From: Olsenella sp. kh2p3
GTDB taxonomy: Bacteria > Actinomycetota > Coriobacteriia > Coriobacteriales > Atopobiaceae
NCBI GenBank assembly: GCA_900119625.1
Contig: FPKD01000003.1
Span: 62,001 to 126,000 of the forward strand
Reading direction: 5' to 3'
DNA: 64,000 bases
Positions within the stretch are counted from its first letter, which is position 1; each line of letters begins with the position of its first letter. The translations under genes were made by a program, and so were the position numbers. Under the pieces are notes generated by a model that saw only the letters and a list, made by a program, of their open reading frames with translations, was not told the DNA's origin and did not search any database. Positions 32,261 to 43,498 of the stretch are shown one piece after another.

Positions 32261-34480
32261 CTACCCCAGCTCGTCGAAGCGCACGACGACCATCGAGACG
32301 TCGTCGTTGAGGTTGCGTCCGGTAAAGTCGTCAAGGCGCGCGAGGCAGCGGTCGAGAATCCCCTCGAAGCTCCCCGCGGTCTCGGCGGAAACCATGTCGC
32401 GGAGCCCGTCCTCGCCAAAGAACGCGCCAGAGGGCGAGCGCGCCTCGGTGGTGCCGTCGGTGTAGAGGAAGAGGATGTCGCCCTCGCAGAGCGCCGCCAC
32501 GCCGTCGCGGTACTCCATGTCGTGAAAGGCCCCCACGACGCCGGACTGCACGTCGAGAAGGTCAATCTGGCGCGTTGCCGCCCGCACGAGCACCGCAGGC
32601 GGATGCCCCGCCGAGCAGTACGTGAGCTTCGCCGCCGCAAGGTCCACGATGCCCACAAAGAGCGTCGCGAACGTCTCGATGCGCGAGAAGCCGAGAAGGA
32701 ACTCGTTGAGCGAGCGCACCATGCGCGCCGGTGCAAGTCCCTCCCAGGAGTACGCACCCAGGGCAGTCTTGACAGCCGCCGAGACCGATGCCGCCTCCAC
32801 GCCCTTGCCCGAGACGTCACCCATAATCACGCAGGCTCGCCGCCCCGGCAGGCGGATGAGGTCGTAGAAGTCACCGCCCACGAAGGCAGACTCGGTTGCT
32901 GAGGAGTAGATCCCCTGCGCCGTGAGCCCGTCCACGCGCTGCAGTACGTTGCGCATGCCCGTCTGGAGCGCCTGAGAGATGCGCTTGTCCTTCTCGCGCC
33001 TCTCCTCGCCCAGGAAGATGTCACGCACGTCGCCGGCAAGCGTGCCGAGAAACGAAAGCTCGCCGGAATCAAGGGGCTCGGCGCCATCGGGGCGCAGCAC
33101 AAGGCAGCAGCGCCTCTCGCCCGCGAGCTTACCAGCGTCCACAAGGGCACCCACGCAGGGCTCCCCCAGATCACGCAGGACGTCAAAGACGCGCGTGCCC
33201 GCCTGCACCGGCACCACGGCCACGTTATCCTCCACGTGGCCCTTCTCGACGGCATCGAGGTCGATAGGCACGGCGCGCATGCCCGCGATGGGCAACTCGG
33301 CCACCAAGACGCTCTGGTGGACGTTCTCCTCAAGGCGCACGTAGACGGCGTCAAGCTCCTCGGCCGCCTGAACAAACGACTGCTCGGTGCGGGAGGCCAG
33401 GTCCTCGTCAGCCTCGGAGGCATCCAGAAGCTCCTCGCGCAGCTCGGACCCGCGCTGCGCGAGACGCTCCGCACGCTGCTGACGCATGGTCGAGAAGGCG
33501 CCCATGAGCTGCACCGAGAGGTAGTGAGCAACGGAGTCGAGGAGACGCGCGTCGTCTGCCCCCAGAGGGTGCGGACGCGACCAGCCCACCTCGATGATGG
33601 CTATCACGTGGCCGCCAAACCACACGGGCACGGCAAAGAAGCTCGCGAAGGGCGGCAGCAGGCTCTTGCGGATGCGCAAGATCTCGCGGGTCTCCTCGTC
33701 CACGACCTCGCTCACGCGAATCTTGCCCTGGCGCAGCTCCTGCGGCTGCGGGGGCTTCACGCGCAGTCGCAGGGCGTGGCCGGCACGCGTGGCGAGGGTC
33801 TCGACTGACTTGCCATACGCCATGAAGTGCGGCACCCGGGCGCCCTCGAGCGACTTCGAGAAGCCCCTCAGGTGGAAACCGTCGGACTCGGCCAGGTAGA
33901 CGATCGTGGCGTCGGCGTCCATGGTCTGCGTGATCTCCTCGAGCACGCGCGAGAAGAGCGTCTCGACGTCGCGCGAGTCCAGCGTGTCGAGAACGATGCG
34001 CAGGGCGCCTGCCAGGCGCTTGTTTGCCCGGAGCAGGTCCTCGAAGTCCCTCTCGCCCTGATGCGCCTCAAGGCTTTCGCTCTCGGCCGGAAGCGCGACC
34101 AACACGTACGTCTCGCCTGCCGCCTGCACGCGGTCGCAGCGGACCCTCAGGCGCATGGGCTCCCCCACCAGAGAGGCCATGGTCACAACTGCCGGCGTCC
34201 CCTCGACGGGAAACGGCAGCGCGTCTGTCGAGAAGGGTGCCTCTGGATCGAAGCTGCCCGCCGGCGGAAAGAGCGCACGTACATCGGCACCAACAAGGCT
34301 TTCGGACTCCCCGTGCGGCAGGAGAGACGTTGCCTGGTCGTTGACGAGAAGGACCTTCCCTGCTCCGTCAAAAGCCACCACAGCCTCTGAGATAAGCTGG
34401 AGGAGGCGCGCAAAGGTGGCAGCAAGGCTGCCCTCGCCGATGCCCTCCACGCGCTTGGTGCTGAGTGCGTTCTTTGCCAC
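32261..34480 (-). CDS. SpoIIE/RsbU-type PP2C phosphatase with PAS and GAF sensor domains
   Basis: 739 aa. Residues about 15-135 are PAS-like (LISEAVVAFDGAGKVLLVND), about 165-320 GAF-like (TLFSRVLEEITQTMDADATIVYL to VIAIIEVGW), then a coiled linker and a second partial GAF. The C-terminal PP2C domain has FVGGDFYDL, GDVSGKGVEAA, LFVGIVD, CSAGHPP, YTDGTTEA and NDDVSMVVVR, which hold the metal ligands. It should dephosphorylate the STAS domain of the next gene in response to an internal signal. The GTG at 34480 (GGAAGGGGCGGCAC before it) is preferred to the frame opening at 34504. Confidence 0.87.
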   Translation of the reverse strand: MAKNALSTKRVEGIGEGSLAATFARLLQLISEAVVAFDGAGKVLLVNDQATSLLPHGESESLVGADVRALFPPAGSFDPEAPFSTDALPFPVEGTPAVVTMASLVGEPMRLRVRCDRVQAAGETYVLVALPAESESLEAHQGERDFEDLLRANKRLAGALRIVLDTLDSRDVETLFSRVLEEITQTMDADATIVYLAESDGFHLRGFSKSLEGARVPHFMAYGKSVETLATRAGHALRLRVKPPQPQELRQGKIRVSEVVDEETREILRIRKSLLPPFASFFAVPVWFGGHVIAIIEVGWSRPHPLGADDARLLDSVAHYLSVQLMGAFSTMRQQRAERLAQRGSELREELLDASEADEDLASRTEQSFVQAAEELDAVYVRLEENVHQSVLVAELPIAGMRAVPIDLDAVEKGHVEDNVAVVPVQAGTRVFDVLRDLGEPCVGALVDAGKLAGERRCCLVLRPDGAEPLDSGELSFLGTLAGDVRDIFLGEERREKDKRISQALQTGMRNVLQRVDGLTAQGIYSSATESAFVGGDFYDLIRLPGRRACVIMGDVSGKGVEAASVSAAVKTALGAYSWEGLAPARMVRSLNEFLLGFSRIETFATLFVGIVDLAAAKLTYCSAGHPPAVLVRAATRQIDLLDVQSGVVGAFHDMEYRDGVAALCEGDILFLYTDGTTEARSPSGAFFGEDGLRDMVSAETAGSFEGILDRCLARLDDFTGRNLNDDVSMVVVRFDELG

Positions 34481-34525
34481 GTGCCGCCCCTTCCTCGAAA
34501 CCACAATCCCGGGCGGCAGGCCTGC

Positions 34526-34969
34526 TCACACGATCTGGCGCGGGGTGCAGAGCTCCTCCGCCGAGACCATCATAAGGCCGCTCTCGCGCAGCTTGATGGC
34601 AAGCGGCTCTCCCGTGACCTTCACAATGTCGACGGTTCGACCGCCCATGGGACAGGTGTAAGCGTACTCCACGTTGAGGTCGGCCGAGGCCAGATGGTCG
34701 AGGAGGACCCCAAGGCCGCCAGGGACGTCTGAGACCTCGATGCCAACGACCTGCGTGAGCGTGGCATCGTAACCAAGGCCGAGCAACAGCGAGAGGGCGT
34801 CCTGCGGGCGGTCGCACACGATGCGTATGATGCCAAAGTCCGTGGTGTCCGCCACCATGAGCGCGTGAATTTGGATGTTGTTCGCACCCATGGCCCGGCT
34901 CATCTGGGCGAGTTTTCCCGGTTCGTTGGGCAGGCAGACGGTCAGCTGGTCGATCATCGCACTCTCCAT
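34526..34969 (-). CDS. Tandem ACT-domain protein
   Basis: 147 aa. First ACT domain from IDQLTVCLPNEPGKLAQMSRAMG (residues 6-28), second from TQVVGIEVSDVPGGLGVLLDHL (72-93); both have the ligand-binding turn (NEPGKL, DVPGGL). Free-standing tandem ACT proteins sense amino acids and often sit with phenylacetate-CoA ligases or regulators; no such partner is here. The ATG at 34969 follows GGGAAGGGGAGCGCC. It lies 45 bases upstream of the phosphatase start and may be co-transcribed. Confidence 0.82.
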   Translation of the reverse strand: MESAMIDQLTVCLPNEPGKLAQMSRAMGANNIQIHALMVADTTDFGIIRIVCDRPQDALSLLLGLGYDATLTQVVGIEVSDVPGGLGVLLDHLASADLNVEYAYTCPMGGRTVDIVKVTGEPLAIKLRESGLMMVSAEELCTPRQIV

Positions 34970-35130
34970 GGCGCTCCCCTTCCCGGTAGTGCTGCGACGC
35001 CTGCGACGGCATCGCGACCGACAAGGAACTATGAGGGACATGGTCGCGCTTTCAGTTTTCATCTTGGTTTCGAGCGGGCTACGAATGGCGCAAGGCGTGG
35101 TTGGGGGACGCCTGGGGCGCGTTACGGCGG

Positions 35131-35315
35131 CGACTGCGTGCGAGAGGGGCCTTTCAGGCACCATTCTGGCGCCAGCGGGTGCGAAACCGCTCTCTTCTCG
35201 CACGGAAGTGCCTCTTGGGCGCAGAATTGGCGCCGGAGAGCGCGTCTCGTACGGAATCCCGTCCGAAGTCCCCGCTCCGGCGCCGTTTTCTCGCCGGAAG
35301 GGCGATTTCCCCCGG
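35131..35315. repeat. 61-bp hairpin repeat family, three-unit array (locus 3)
   Basis: Three units with stem pairs such as TGGCGCCA, GGGCGCAGAATTGGCGCC and CTCCGGCGCCGTTTTCTCGCCGG, linked by CGTACGGAATCCCGTCCGA-type spacers. Period about 60 bases. More degenerate than locus 1. Confidence 0.6.
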
Positions 35316-35328
35316 ATCCCGCCGCCGC

Positions 35329-35357
35329 GGGATTTTGTTGCCGGGCAACAAAATCCC
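35329..35357. repeat. Perfect 14-bp palindrome
   Basis: GGGATTTTGTTGCC (35329-35342) and GGCAACAAAATCCC (35344-35357) with a single central G. It abuts copy C of the 70-bp element by two bases. Confidence 0.85.
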
Positions 35358-35359
35358 AT

Positions 35360-35429
35360 CGATACACATTCGTCGTGCGAACGTGTATCGACCTGCGCGC
35401 GTCACAGATTCGTTCACGAATGTGTATCG
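35360..35429. repeat. 70-bp nested palindromic element, copy C
   Basis: Outer arms CGATACACATTCGT/ACGAATGTGTATCG are kept; the inner arms have drifted (CGAACGTGTATCG opposite CGTCACAGATTCG) but the loop block TATCGACCTGCGCGCG is unchanged from copies A and B. Same orientation as the others. Confidence 0.85.
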
Positions 35430-35513
35430 AGAAACACGTACGCAACGTATCGTCTGCAGCCCTTCTCGACACAAAAAAGCGGGCCCCCGTTTCCGGGGAC
35501 CCGCGAACGCTCG

Positions 35514-35604
35514 TGGTGTCGGAGGCGGGACTTGAACCCGCACGACCTTTTAGTCAGTCACTAGCACCTCAAGCTAGCGCGTCTGCCAATTCCGCCACTC
35601 CGAC
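35514..35604 (-). tRNA. tRNA-Leu (anticodon GAG)
   Basis: Acceptor GTCGGAG/CTCCGAC, anticodon loop TTGAGGT on a CTAGC/GCTAG stem giving GAG, a long class II variable arm and T-arm GCGGGTTCAAGTCCCGC. CCA encoded at 35516-35514. 91 bases. Confidence 0.96.
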
Positions 35605-35756
35605 GTGCGCCTTGAACGCGAGGAGTATCTTAACACACGCTCGCGCAGTGGCAAGCGCGAATCGCAAGTTTTTCTCGCCAGACCAAAAATGTGCCGAAAG
35701 GGACAGGGCTTACTCCTGTCGTCAGACGGTCCTACCCTCTCGCCAATGCCGCGCGA

Positions 35757-35887
35757 TTTCACCGGTTAGGTTTTTCCCGAACGATTAGAACGGCTTAACC
35801 GTTCGGATTCCGCGCCTTTCCTGCAACGCCGCGAGATCTCGCCGTTTAAGGCTGTCTAAACGTTCGGAAAATTCCTAAACGGCGAAA
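35757..35887. repeat. Inverted pair of a 58-bp repeat (family D)
   Basis: The plus strand at 35757-35814 and the minus strand at 35887-35829 carry the same sequence with about three quarters identity: TTTCnCCG, TTAGG, CCGAACG, TTAGA, CTTAA and a terminal CGCG are shared in order. The two copies face each other across about 14 bases. No gene is visible in 35605-36061 apart from this and the terminator at 35981. Confidence 0.65.
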
Positions 35888-35980
35888 TGACGCGGCACGT
35901 CAAGAGAGGGCGCCAGCGAGAAGACCCTCTCGCCTGCCTGACGCCAGAGACGCGGTCCCATACGCCACGCCGACAAAAGA

Positions 35981-36013
35981 GCCCCTCCGGCGACGAATGC
36001 TCGCCGGAGGGGC
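35981..36013 (-). terminator. Terminator of the peptide-binding protein gene (61-bp family hairpin, locus 4)
   Basis: GCCCCTCCGGCGA (35981-35993) and TCGCCGGAGGGGC (36001-36013) form a perfect 13-bp stem; read on the minus strand it is followed by TCTTTTGT. It sits 48 bases past the stop of the binding protein and is the same CTCCGGCG..CGCCGGAG stem as the repeat family. Confidence 0.85.
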
Positions 36014-36061
36014 CCAAAAGCTTCAGCTGCCGCAGTAAACGCGCCTTAGCCTACAGCCGAA

Positions 36062-37867
36062 CTACTTCGCCCAGCCGATGTTCTCGTTCGCCACGGTGAG
36101 GTACAGCGCGGGGCCGTAGTTGGCGAGGCCCTGCTTGGTCACGACAACGTCGGGGCCGGCGTACAGCGGCACGAAGCCATAGGAGGCCAGTGCCTCCTTC
36201 TCGGCGGCGTTCAGGGCCTTCATCTGGTCGTCGTGGTTCTCGATCGAGATGATCTTGGCCAGCTCGGCGTCGAGGTCGGCGCTGCCCAGGTGCGTGAAGT
36301 TCGACGGAGAGTCGGAGCCGTAGATCTGCGGCCCGTTCCAGACTGACGTGGGCGTGGAGACCCAGCCGAAGAGGCAGATGTCCCACGAGCCGCTGGTGAG
36401 CGTGGTGGAGAACTCAGAGGAGGGCTTGGCGTCCTGGTCGATCTTGATGCCGGCGTCCTTGGCCATCTTGATGATGGCGGCAGCGCGGTTCTTCACCGTG
36501 TTGGAGTCGCCGAACGTGGTGAAGGAGAAAGCGACCTCGGTGCCGTCCTTGGCGTAGTAGCCGTCGTCGTCGAGAGCGTAGCCAGCGTCCTCGAGGGTCT
36601 TCTTTGCCGCAGCGGTACGCTCGTCGGCAGTGGTGAGGCTGGTGACATCGTCCGGCATGTTGTTCTCGTAGCCGTCAGCCCAGACGGGGGTGAGCAGCGA
36701 GCCCGGGACGTCCTCCTCCCAGTTCACGCCCTGGAACACAACGGAGCGCAGCGTGGGGATGTCGAGGCACTGCACGAAGGCCTTACGCACCGCAATGTCG
36801 GCGAGCACGCCACGCGTGGAGTTGATCTCGATGTTGGCAATGGAGAGGCTGTTGGCGCGACGGATCTCGGCGTTGTCCATGCTGGAGAAGTTGGAGAGCA
36901 TCTCCTGGGAACCGCTCTGGGCCGTGCCAGTCGCGTCAATCTCGCCGTTCTTGAAGGCGTTGAAGAGCGCCTGGGAGTCCATCTGCTTGTAGGTGACAGA
37001 CTCGAGCTTGGGAGCGTCGCCCCACCAGTTGGGGTTGGGGACAAAAGTGACCTGCGTGGTGTCGAAGGAGTCCACGGTATAGGGACCATAGCCCCACTCA
37101 GCGGCGTGGGGGTTGTTGTTCCAGCCGTTGTTGAAGACCTCAGGGTCGGCGGCATCGGGGTGAATGACCAGGTTGAAGAGGGCCTCGGCAGGATAGACCG
37201 GGTTGGAGGTGGTGATAACAACCTGCTTGTCCGACTCGCCCTTCTCGACGGACTCGATGCGGTCGTAGCCGTCGGTGGCGGCGGGGGTGTAGTCGGGGTT
37301 GGTGCCGTTCATGACGGTCCACACGGCCTGGAAGGCGCGGTAGTCGATGGGGGTACCGTCGTTGAACTTGGCGTCGGGGTTGAGGTCGAGGGTCAGGACC
37401 TGCTTGCCGCCCTCATCGGTGGTCTCGGCCTTGGTCACGAAGTTCGGGTTAGGCTCGAACTTGGAGGCGGTGGCGTCAGAGGTGAAGAGGTTGGTGGGCA
37501 TGTACCAGTCCCACATGTTGTGCATCTCTTGCGTGTTGCCCTCGATGGAGAGGTAGTTCCAGTTGGGGCCAATCTCGCCGGCGGGAAGGGTGAGGGTGCC
37601 GCCGTCCTGGATCTGGTCGCGGTCGAGCGGGTTGTTGTAGACCTTGCCCTTCTCGGGAAGCGGCAGCTGGTCAAGCGGCGTGGTTGCGGGCGAGCCGTTC
37701 TGGGGCTCGACGCCGGTGACATCAGTGCTGTTGGCAGTGCCGGTAGCATTGGCATTGTCACTGGACGAGGAGTCGGACCCGCATGCCGCGAGGCCCAGGC
37801 CGGCCAGCGCGACGGCGCTGCCGCTCATGCCCAGGAAGGCACGACGCGAAAGGTTGGAAACAGACAT
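36062..37867 (-). CDS. Oligopeptide/dipeptide ABC transporter substrate-binding lipoprotein
   Basis: 601 aa, SBP family 5. The N-terminus has a twin-arginine motif (SRRAFLGMSG, residues 7-16), a hydrophobic stretch and lipobox GLAAC with the lipid-carrying Cys29, then a Ser/Asn linker. The mature domain shows the family layout (LTLDLNPDAKFNDGTPIDYRAFQAV near 155-179; AVRKAFVQCLDIPTLRSVVFQG near 360). It follows the Dpp-like permease/ATPase genes on the same strand but after a terminator-like hairpin (38017-38046) and its own operator-like palindromes, so it may be expressed separately and at higher level. Confidence 0.9.
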   Translation of the reverse strand: MSVSNLSRRAFLGMSGSAVALAGLGLAACGSDSSSSDNANATGTANSTDVTGVEPQNGSPATTPLDQLPLPEKGKVYNNPLDRDQIQDGGTLTLPAGEIGPNWNYLSIEGNTQEMHNMWDWYMPTNLFTSDATASKFEPNPNFVTKAETTDEGGKQVLTLDLNPDAKFNDGTPIDYRAFQAVWTVMNGTNPDYTPAATDGYDRIESVEKGESDKQVVITTSNPVYPAEALFNLVIHPDAADPEVFNNGWNNNPHAAEWGYGPYTVDSFDTTQVTFVPNPNWWGDAPKLESVTYKQMDSQALFNAFKNGEIDATGTAQSGSQEMLSNFSSMDNAEIRRANSLSIANIEINSTRGVLADIAVRKAFVQCLDIPTLRSVVFQGVNWEEDVPGSLLTPVWADGYENNMPDDVTSLTTADERTAAAKKTLEDAGYALDDDGYYAKDGTEVAFSFTTFGDSNTVKNRAAAIIKMAKDAGIKIDQDAKPSSEFSTTLTSGSWDICLFGWVSTPTSVWNGPQIYGSDSPSNFTHLGSADLDAELAKIISIENHDDQMKALNAAEKEALASYGFVPLYAGPDVVVTKQGLANYGPALYLTVANENIGWAK

Positions 37868-37888
37868 GTTCTCTCCCGTTCTCTCGGA

Positions 37889-37960
37889 TGATACCGGTTC
37901 GTAATGAACCAGTAAGAATGGTATCAGACTGGCATTAAGTAATGAAATCGCAACGATTTC
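37889..37960 (-). promoter_or_regulatory. Nested palindromes upstream of the binding-protein gene
   Basis: TGATACC (37889-37895) and GGTATCA (37920-37926) enclose GGTTC-GTAAT-GAACC; a second perfect palindrome GAAATCG-CAA-CGATTTC lies at 37944-37960. They cover the region 20-95 bases before the start, where regulators would bind. The binding protein is unknown. Confidence 0.4.
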
Positions 37961-38016
37961 GAATTGCGTTTAGAAACCTACACGCAATGATTCCGCCACA
38001 AATGTTCGGTTGGCAC

Positions 38017-38046
38017 AAGAAAGCGGACCCGGAAGTCCGGGCCCGC
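38017..38046 (-). terminator. Terminator after the fused Dpp-like ATPase gene
   Basis: On the minus strand GCGGGCCCGG pairs with CCGGGTCCGC (one mismatch) around ACTT and is followed by TTTCTTG. It is 38 bases past the ATPase stop and separates it from the binding-protein gene. Confidence 0.75.
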
Positions 38047-38083
38047 AAGACAGCCACAACGCACAGTTGCTCGGCGAAACGTG

Positions 38084-40108
<2,025 letters not shown>

Positions 40109-40122
40109 GCGTGCTTCTCCGT

Positions 40123-41151
40123 CTACTCGTGGTCGGATCCGGCGGCGGTGCTGCCAGCAGCCGCGGTGGCCTTCTCGGCCTCGTCCTTCTTGGACTCCTC
40201 GTCGGCCACCTCGCCCGCGGCGCGGGAGTAGGGGTCGAAGGCGTCCCTCAGCCCGTCGCCGATGAGCTGCATGCTCACGCACAGGACGATGAGGACGACC
40301 GAGGGGATGAGGACGATCCACGGGGCGGAGAGCATGGCGGAGGAGCCCTGCGAGAGGATGTAGCCCAGAGAGGTGTCGGGCGCCTTGATGCCCAGGCCAA
40401 GGAAGCTGTAGGCCGTCTCGGAGTTGATGCCGCTGATGACGCCGAGGACCGTGTCGATGACCAGGATCGAGCCAAGGTTGGGGATCAGGTGGCGAACGAT
40501 GATCTTGATCGAGGGCACGCCCATGTACTTGGCCGCGCGCACGTAGTCGCGCTCGCGCAGCGAGAGCGCCATGGTGCGCAGCGTCCTCGCATAGCCGATC
40601 CAGCCAAAGGCCGTGAGGCCGAGGATGAGCATGAGCCAGCCCTGCGTCCCGGATGCGGCACGCACGACCATGGCCACGAGCAGGAAGCTCGGGATGACAA
40701 GCAGCATGTCCAGAAGCCACATGCCGATCTTCTCGCCCCAGCCGCGCGCGTAGGCGATGGCCGTGCCCACGATGGCCGAGATGGCGGTCGTGAGGATGGC
40801 GTAGGTGAGGCCGATCACGAGGGAGCGGCCAAGGCCGTGGACCACGCAGGCAAAGAGGTCAAAGCCTCCGCCATCGGTGCCAAACCAGTGGCGCGCGTTG
40901 GGCGCAACGTTGATGGCCGTGAAGTCGGGGTCCGTATAGCCGAACTTGCAGATGAGGGGCCCAAAGATGGCGAGAAGCACCAGGATGCCCAGGATGGTAA
41001 GACCCACCACAGCACTTCTCTGCCTGAAGAACCTGCGTGCGATGAGGTTTGCGTAGCTGATGCGCTTGACCTCGCTGGGGCCGGCAGCGTCGGCCTGGAG
41101 CTCGAGCTGGGCGTTGGTGAGCTGCTCGTTCTTGTTGTTCTGCTCTTCCAT
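40123..41151 (-). CDS. Peptide ABC transporter permease (DppC/OppC)
   Basis: 342 aa. N-terminal cytoplasmic segment, first helix at about 45-65, five further helices with the permease EAA-type loop (YVRAAKYMGVPSIKIIVRHLIPN, near 222-244). The C-terminus is an acidic/Ala-rich tail after the conserved LIGDGLRDAFDP. Of the two in-frame ATGs, 41151 has GGAG six bases upstream while 41157 directly abuts it. Starts 9 bases after the partner permease gene. Confidence 0.92.
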   Translation of the reverse strand: MEEQNNKNEQLTNAQLELQADAAGPSEVKRISYANLIARRFFRQRSAVVGLTILGILVLLAIFGPLICKFGYTDPDFTAINVAPNARHWFGTDGGGFDLFACVVHGLGRSLVIGLTYAILTTAISAIVGTAIAYARGWGEKIGMWLLDMLLVIPSFLLVAMVVRAASGTQGWLMLILGLTAFGWIGYARTLRTMALSLRERDYVRAAKYMGVPSIKIIVRHLIPNLGSILVIDTVLGVISGINSETAYSFLGLGIKAPDTSLGYILSQGSSAMLSAPWIVLIPSVVLIVLCVSMQLIGDGLRDAFDPYSRAAGEVADEESKKDEAEKATAAAGSTAAGSDHE

Positions 41152-41160
41152 TGCCATCTC

Positions 41161-42153
41161 CTAGCTCATCTTGATGCGGGGGTCGAGCGCCGCGGCGAAG
41201 AGGTCCGCGAGCAGGGCACCCACGAGCGTGCAGGCGCCCGAGAAGGCGGCGACCGCGACGGCACCGTTGATGTTGTTGTTATTGATGCAGTTGATGAAGT
41301 ACTCACCCATGCCGTGGATGGCGAAGATCTTCTCGGTCATGACGGCACCGGTGAAGATGCTCGCGATGGAGAAGGCAACGTTCACCGAGGTAGGAATGAG
41401 GCTGGCGCGCAGAGCGTGCTTACGGATGGCCTGCTTCTTGGTGAGGCCCTTGGCGCGCGCCGTGCGCACGTAGTCAGCGTGCATCTCGTCCAGGAGGTAC
41501 GTGCGCTGGTTAAGGTGGTAGCCCACGGAGCTGATGATGGTGAGGACGATCGTGGGCAGCAGGATGTGCTGCAGGAAGTCGATCAGCCCAATGAAGAAGT
41601 TGGGCCCGTCATAGCTCGAGAGTCCCGTGACGTAGAAGATGCGTTGCCCCGTCTGCTGGTTTATCTCGATGGCAAAGAACACGATGAGGATGGCGAGAAC
41701 AACCGTGGGGATGACCAGGAAGACCGAGGCTAGGCCGCTCCAGAACCTGTCCTGCCATTGATACTGCCGCTGCGCCGTGTAGACGCCCAGGCTCACGCCG
41801 ATCACGATGGAGAGGATCGTCGAGAGGAGCATGAGCTTGACCGAAGCGCCAATACGGCTCGAAATCTCGTTGTTCACCGAGTCGCCTGCAGGCGAGAGGC
41901 CCCAGTTCCAATCGGTCACGATGTTCGAGAGCCAGCGCTGGTAGCGCTCGGTGACCGGGGTCTTGTCGTTGAGGTTGGCCTTGTCCAGGGACGCCTCGAT
42001 GGACTCCTGGGACGGCCGCGGCGTACGCGACTCGTAGTTCGAGCGCGGGCTCATGAAAGCGCACGCGAGGAAGTAGGTAAGCGAGGTCGCAACGAAGATC
42101 ATCACAATGTAGTTGACGATCCTCTTGGCCAGGTACCCTAAAAATCGTGCCAT
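41161..42153 (-). CDS. Peptide ABC transporter permease (DppB/OppB)
   Basis: 330 aa. First helix RIVNYIVMIFVATSLTYFLACAF at 11-33, a periplasm-side loop, then the BPD permease domain with YVRTARAKGLTKKQAIRKHALR at about 231-252 that docks on the ATPase. The ATG at 42153 follows AAAGGAGTTTCG. First gene of the Dpp-like unit (B-C-DF, then binding protein), with its own promoter and leader upstream. Confidence 0.92.
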   Translation of the reverse strand: MARFLGYLAKRIVNYIVMIFVATSLTYFLACAFMSPRSNYESRTPRPSQESIEASLDKANLNDKTPVTERYQRWLSNIVTDWNWGLSPAGDSVNNEISSRIGASVKLMLLSTILSIVIGVSLGVYTAQRQYQWQDRFWSGLASVFLVIPTVVLAILIVFFAIEINQQTGQRIFYVTGLSSYDGPNFFIGLIDFLQHILLPTIVLTIISSVGYHLNQRTYLLDEMHADYVRTARAKGLTKKQAIRKHALRASLIPTSVNVAFSIASIFTGAVMTEKIFAIHGMGEYFINCINNNNINGAVAVAAFSGACTLVGALLADLFAAALDPRIKMS

Positions 42154-42301
42154 CGAAACTCCTTTGTGCCGTTCGCGCAACCAAAGGAGAGGTGCCGGCA
42201 GCCCGTGCCGACACGCCCCTTGGGGGTTCCGCTCGCCCGAGCCATACGGTGCGCAGTCCCCCTGGCACAACGAAAAGGGACGAGTTTTCGCCATATGGCC
42301 A

Positions 42302-42391
42302 CCCACGTGTTGCGTGTCACGCAACGCCATGTGGGTCTGACGCAGCACGACACAACATGGGGTAGTCTAGCACCACGTCCACGTTACACAA
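42302..42391 (-). promoter_or_regulatory. Promoter and leader hairpin of the Dpp-like operon
   Basis: On the minus strand TTGTGT (42391-42386) and TAGACT (42369-42364) are 16 bases apart. Downstream in the leader, GTTGCGT-GTC-ACGCAAC (42309-42325) is a perfect stem inside a longer CCCAC...GTGGG pairing (42302-42335). The hairpin could be an operator or a leader structure. Confidence 0.45.
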
Positions 42392-42420
42392 CGGAAAACA
42401 GAATGGAAACCAAACGACCA

Positions 42421-42462
42421 AAACGCCCCACGCCAGTGACCTTGGGTCGAGACGCGGGGCGA
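42421..42462 (-). terminator. Terminator of the Opp operon
   Basis: Minus strand CGCCCCGCG and CGTGGGGCG form the stem, followed by TTTTGG; 26 bases after the oppF-like stop. It separates the Opp operon from the Dpp-like one. Confidence 0.75.
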
Positions 42463-42487
42463 ATTGATTCAAGAACTGATGGGTTAT

Positions 42488-43497
<1,010 letters not shown>

Positions 43498-43498
<1 letters not shown>

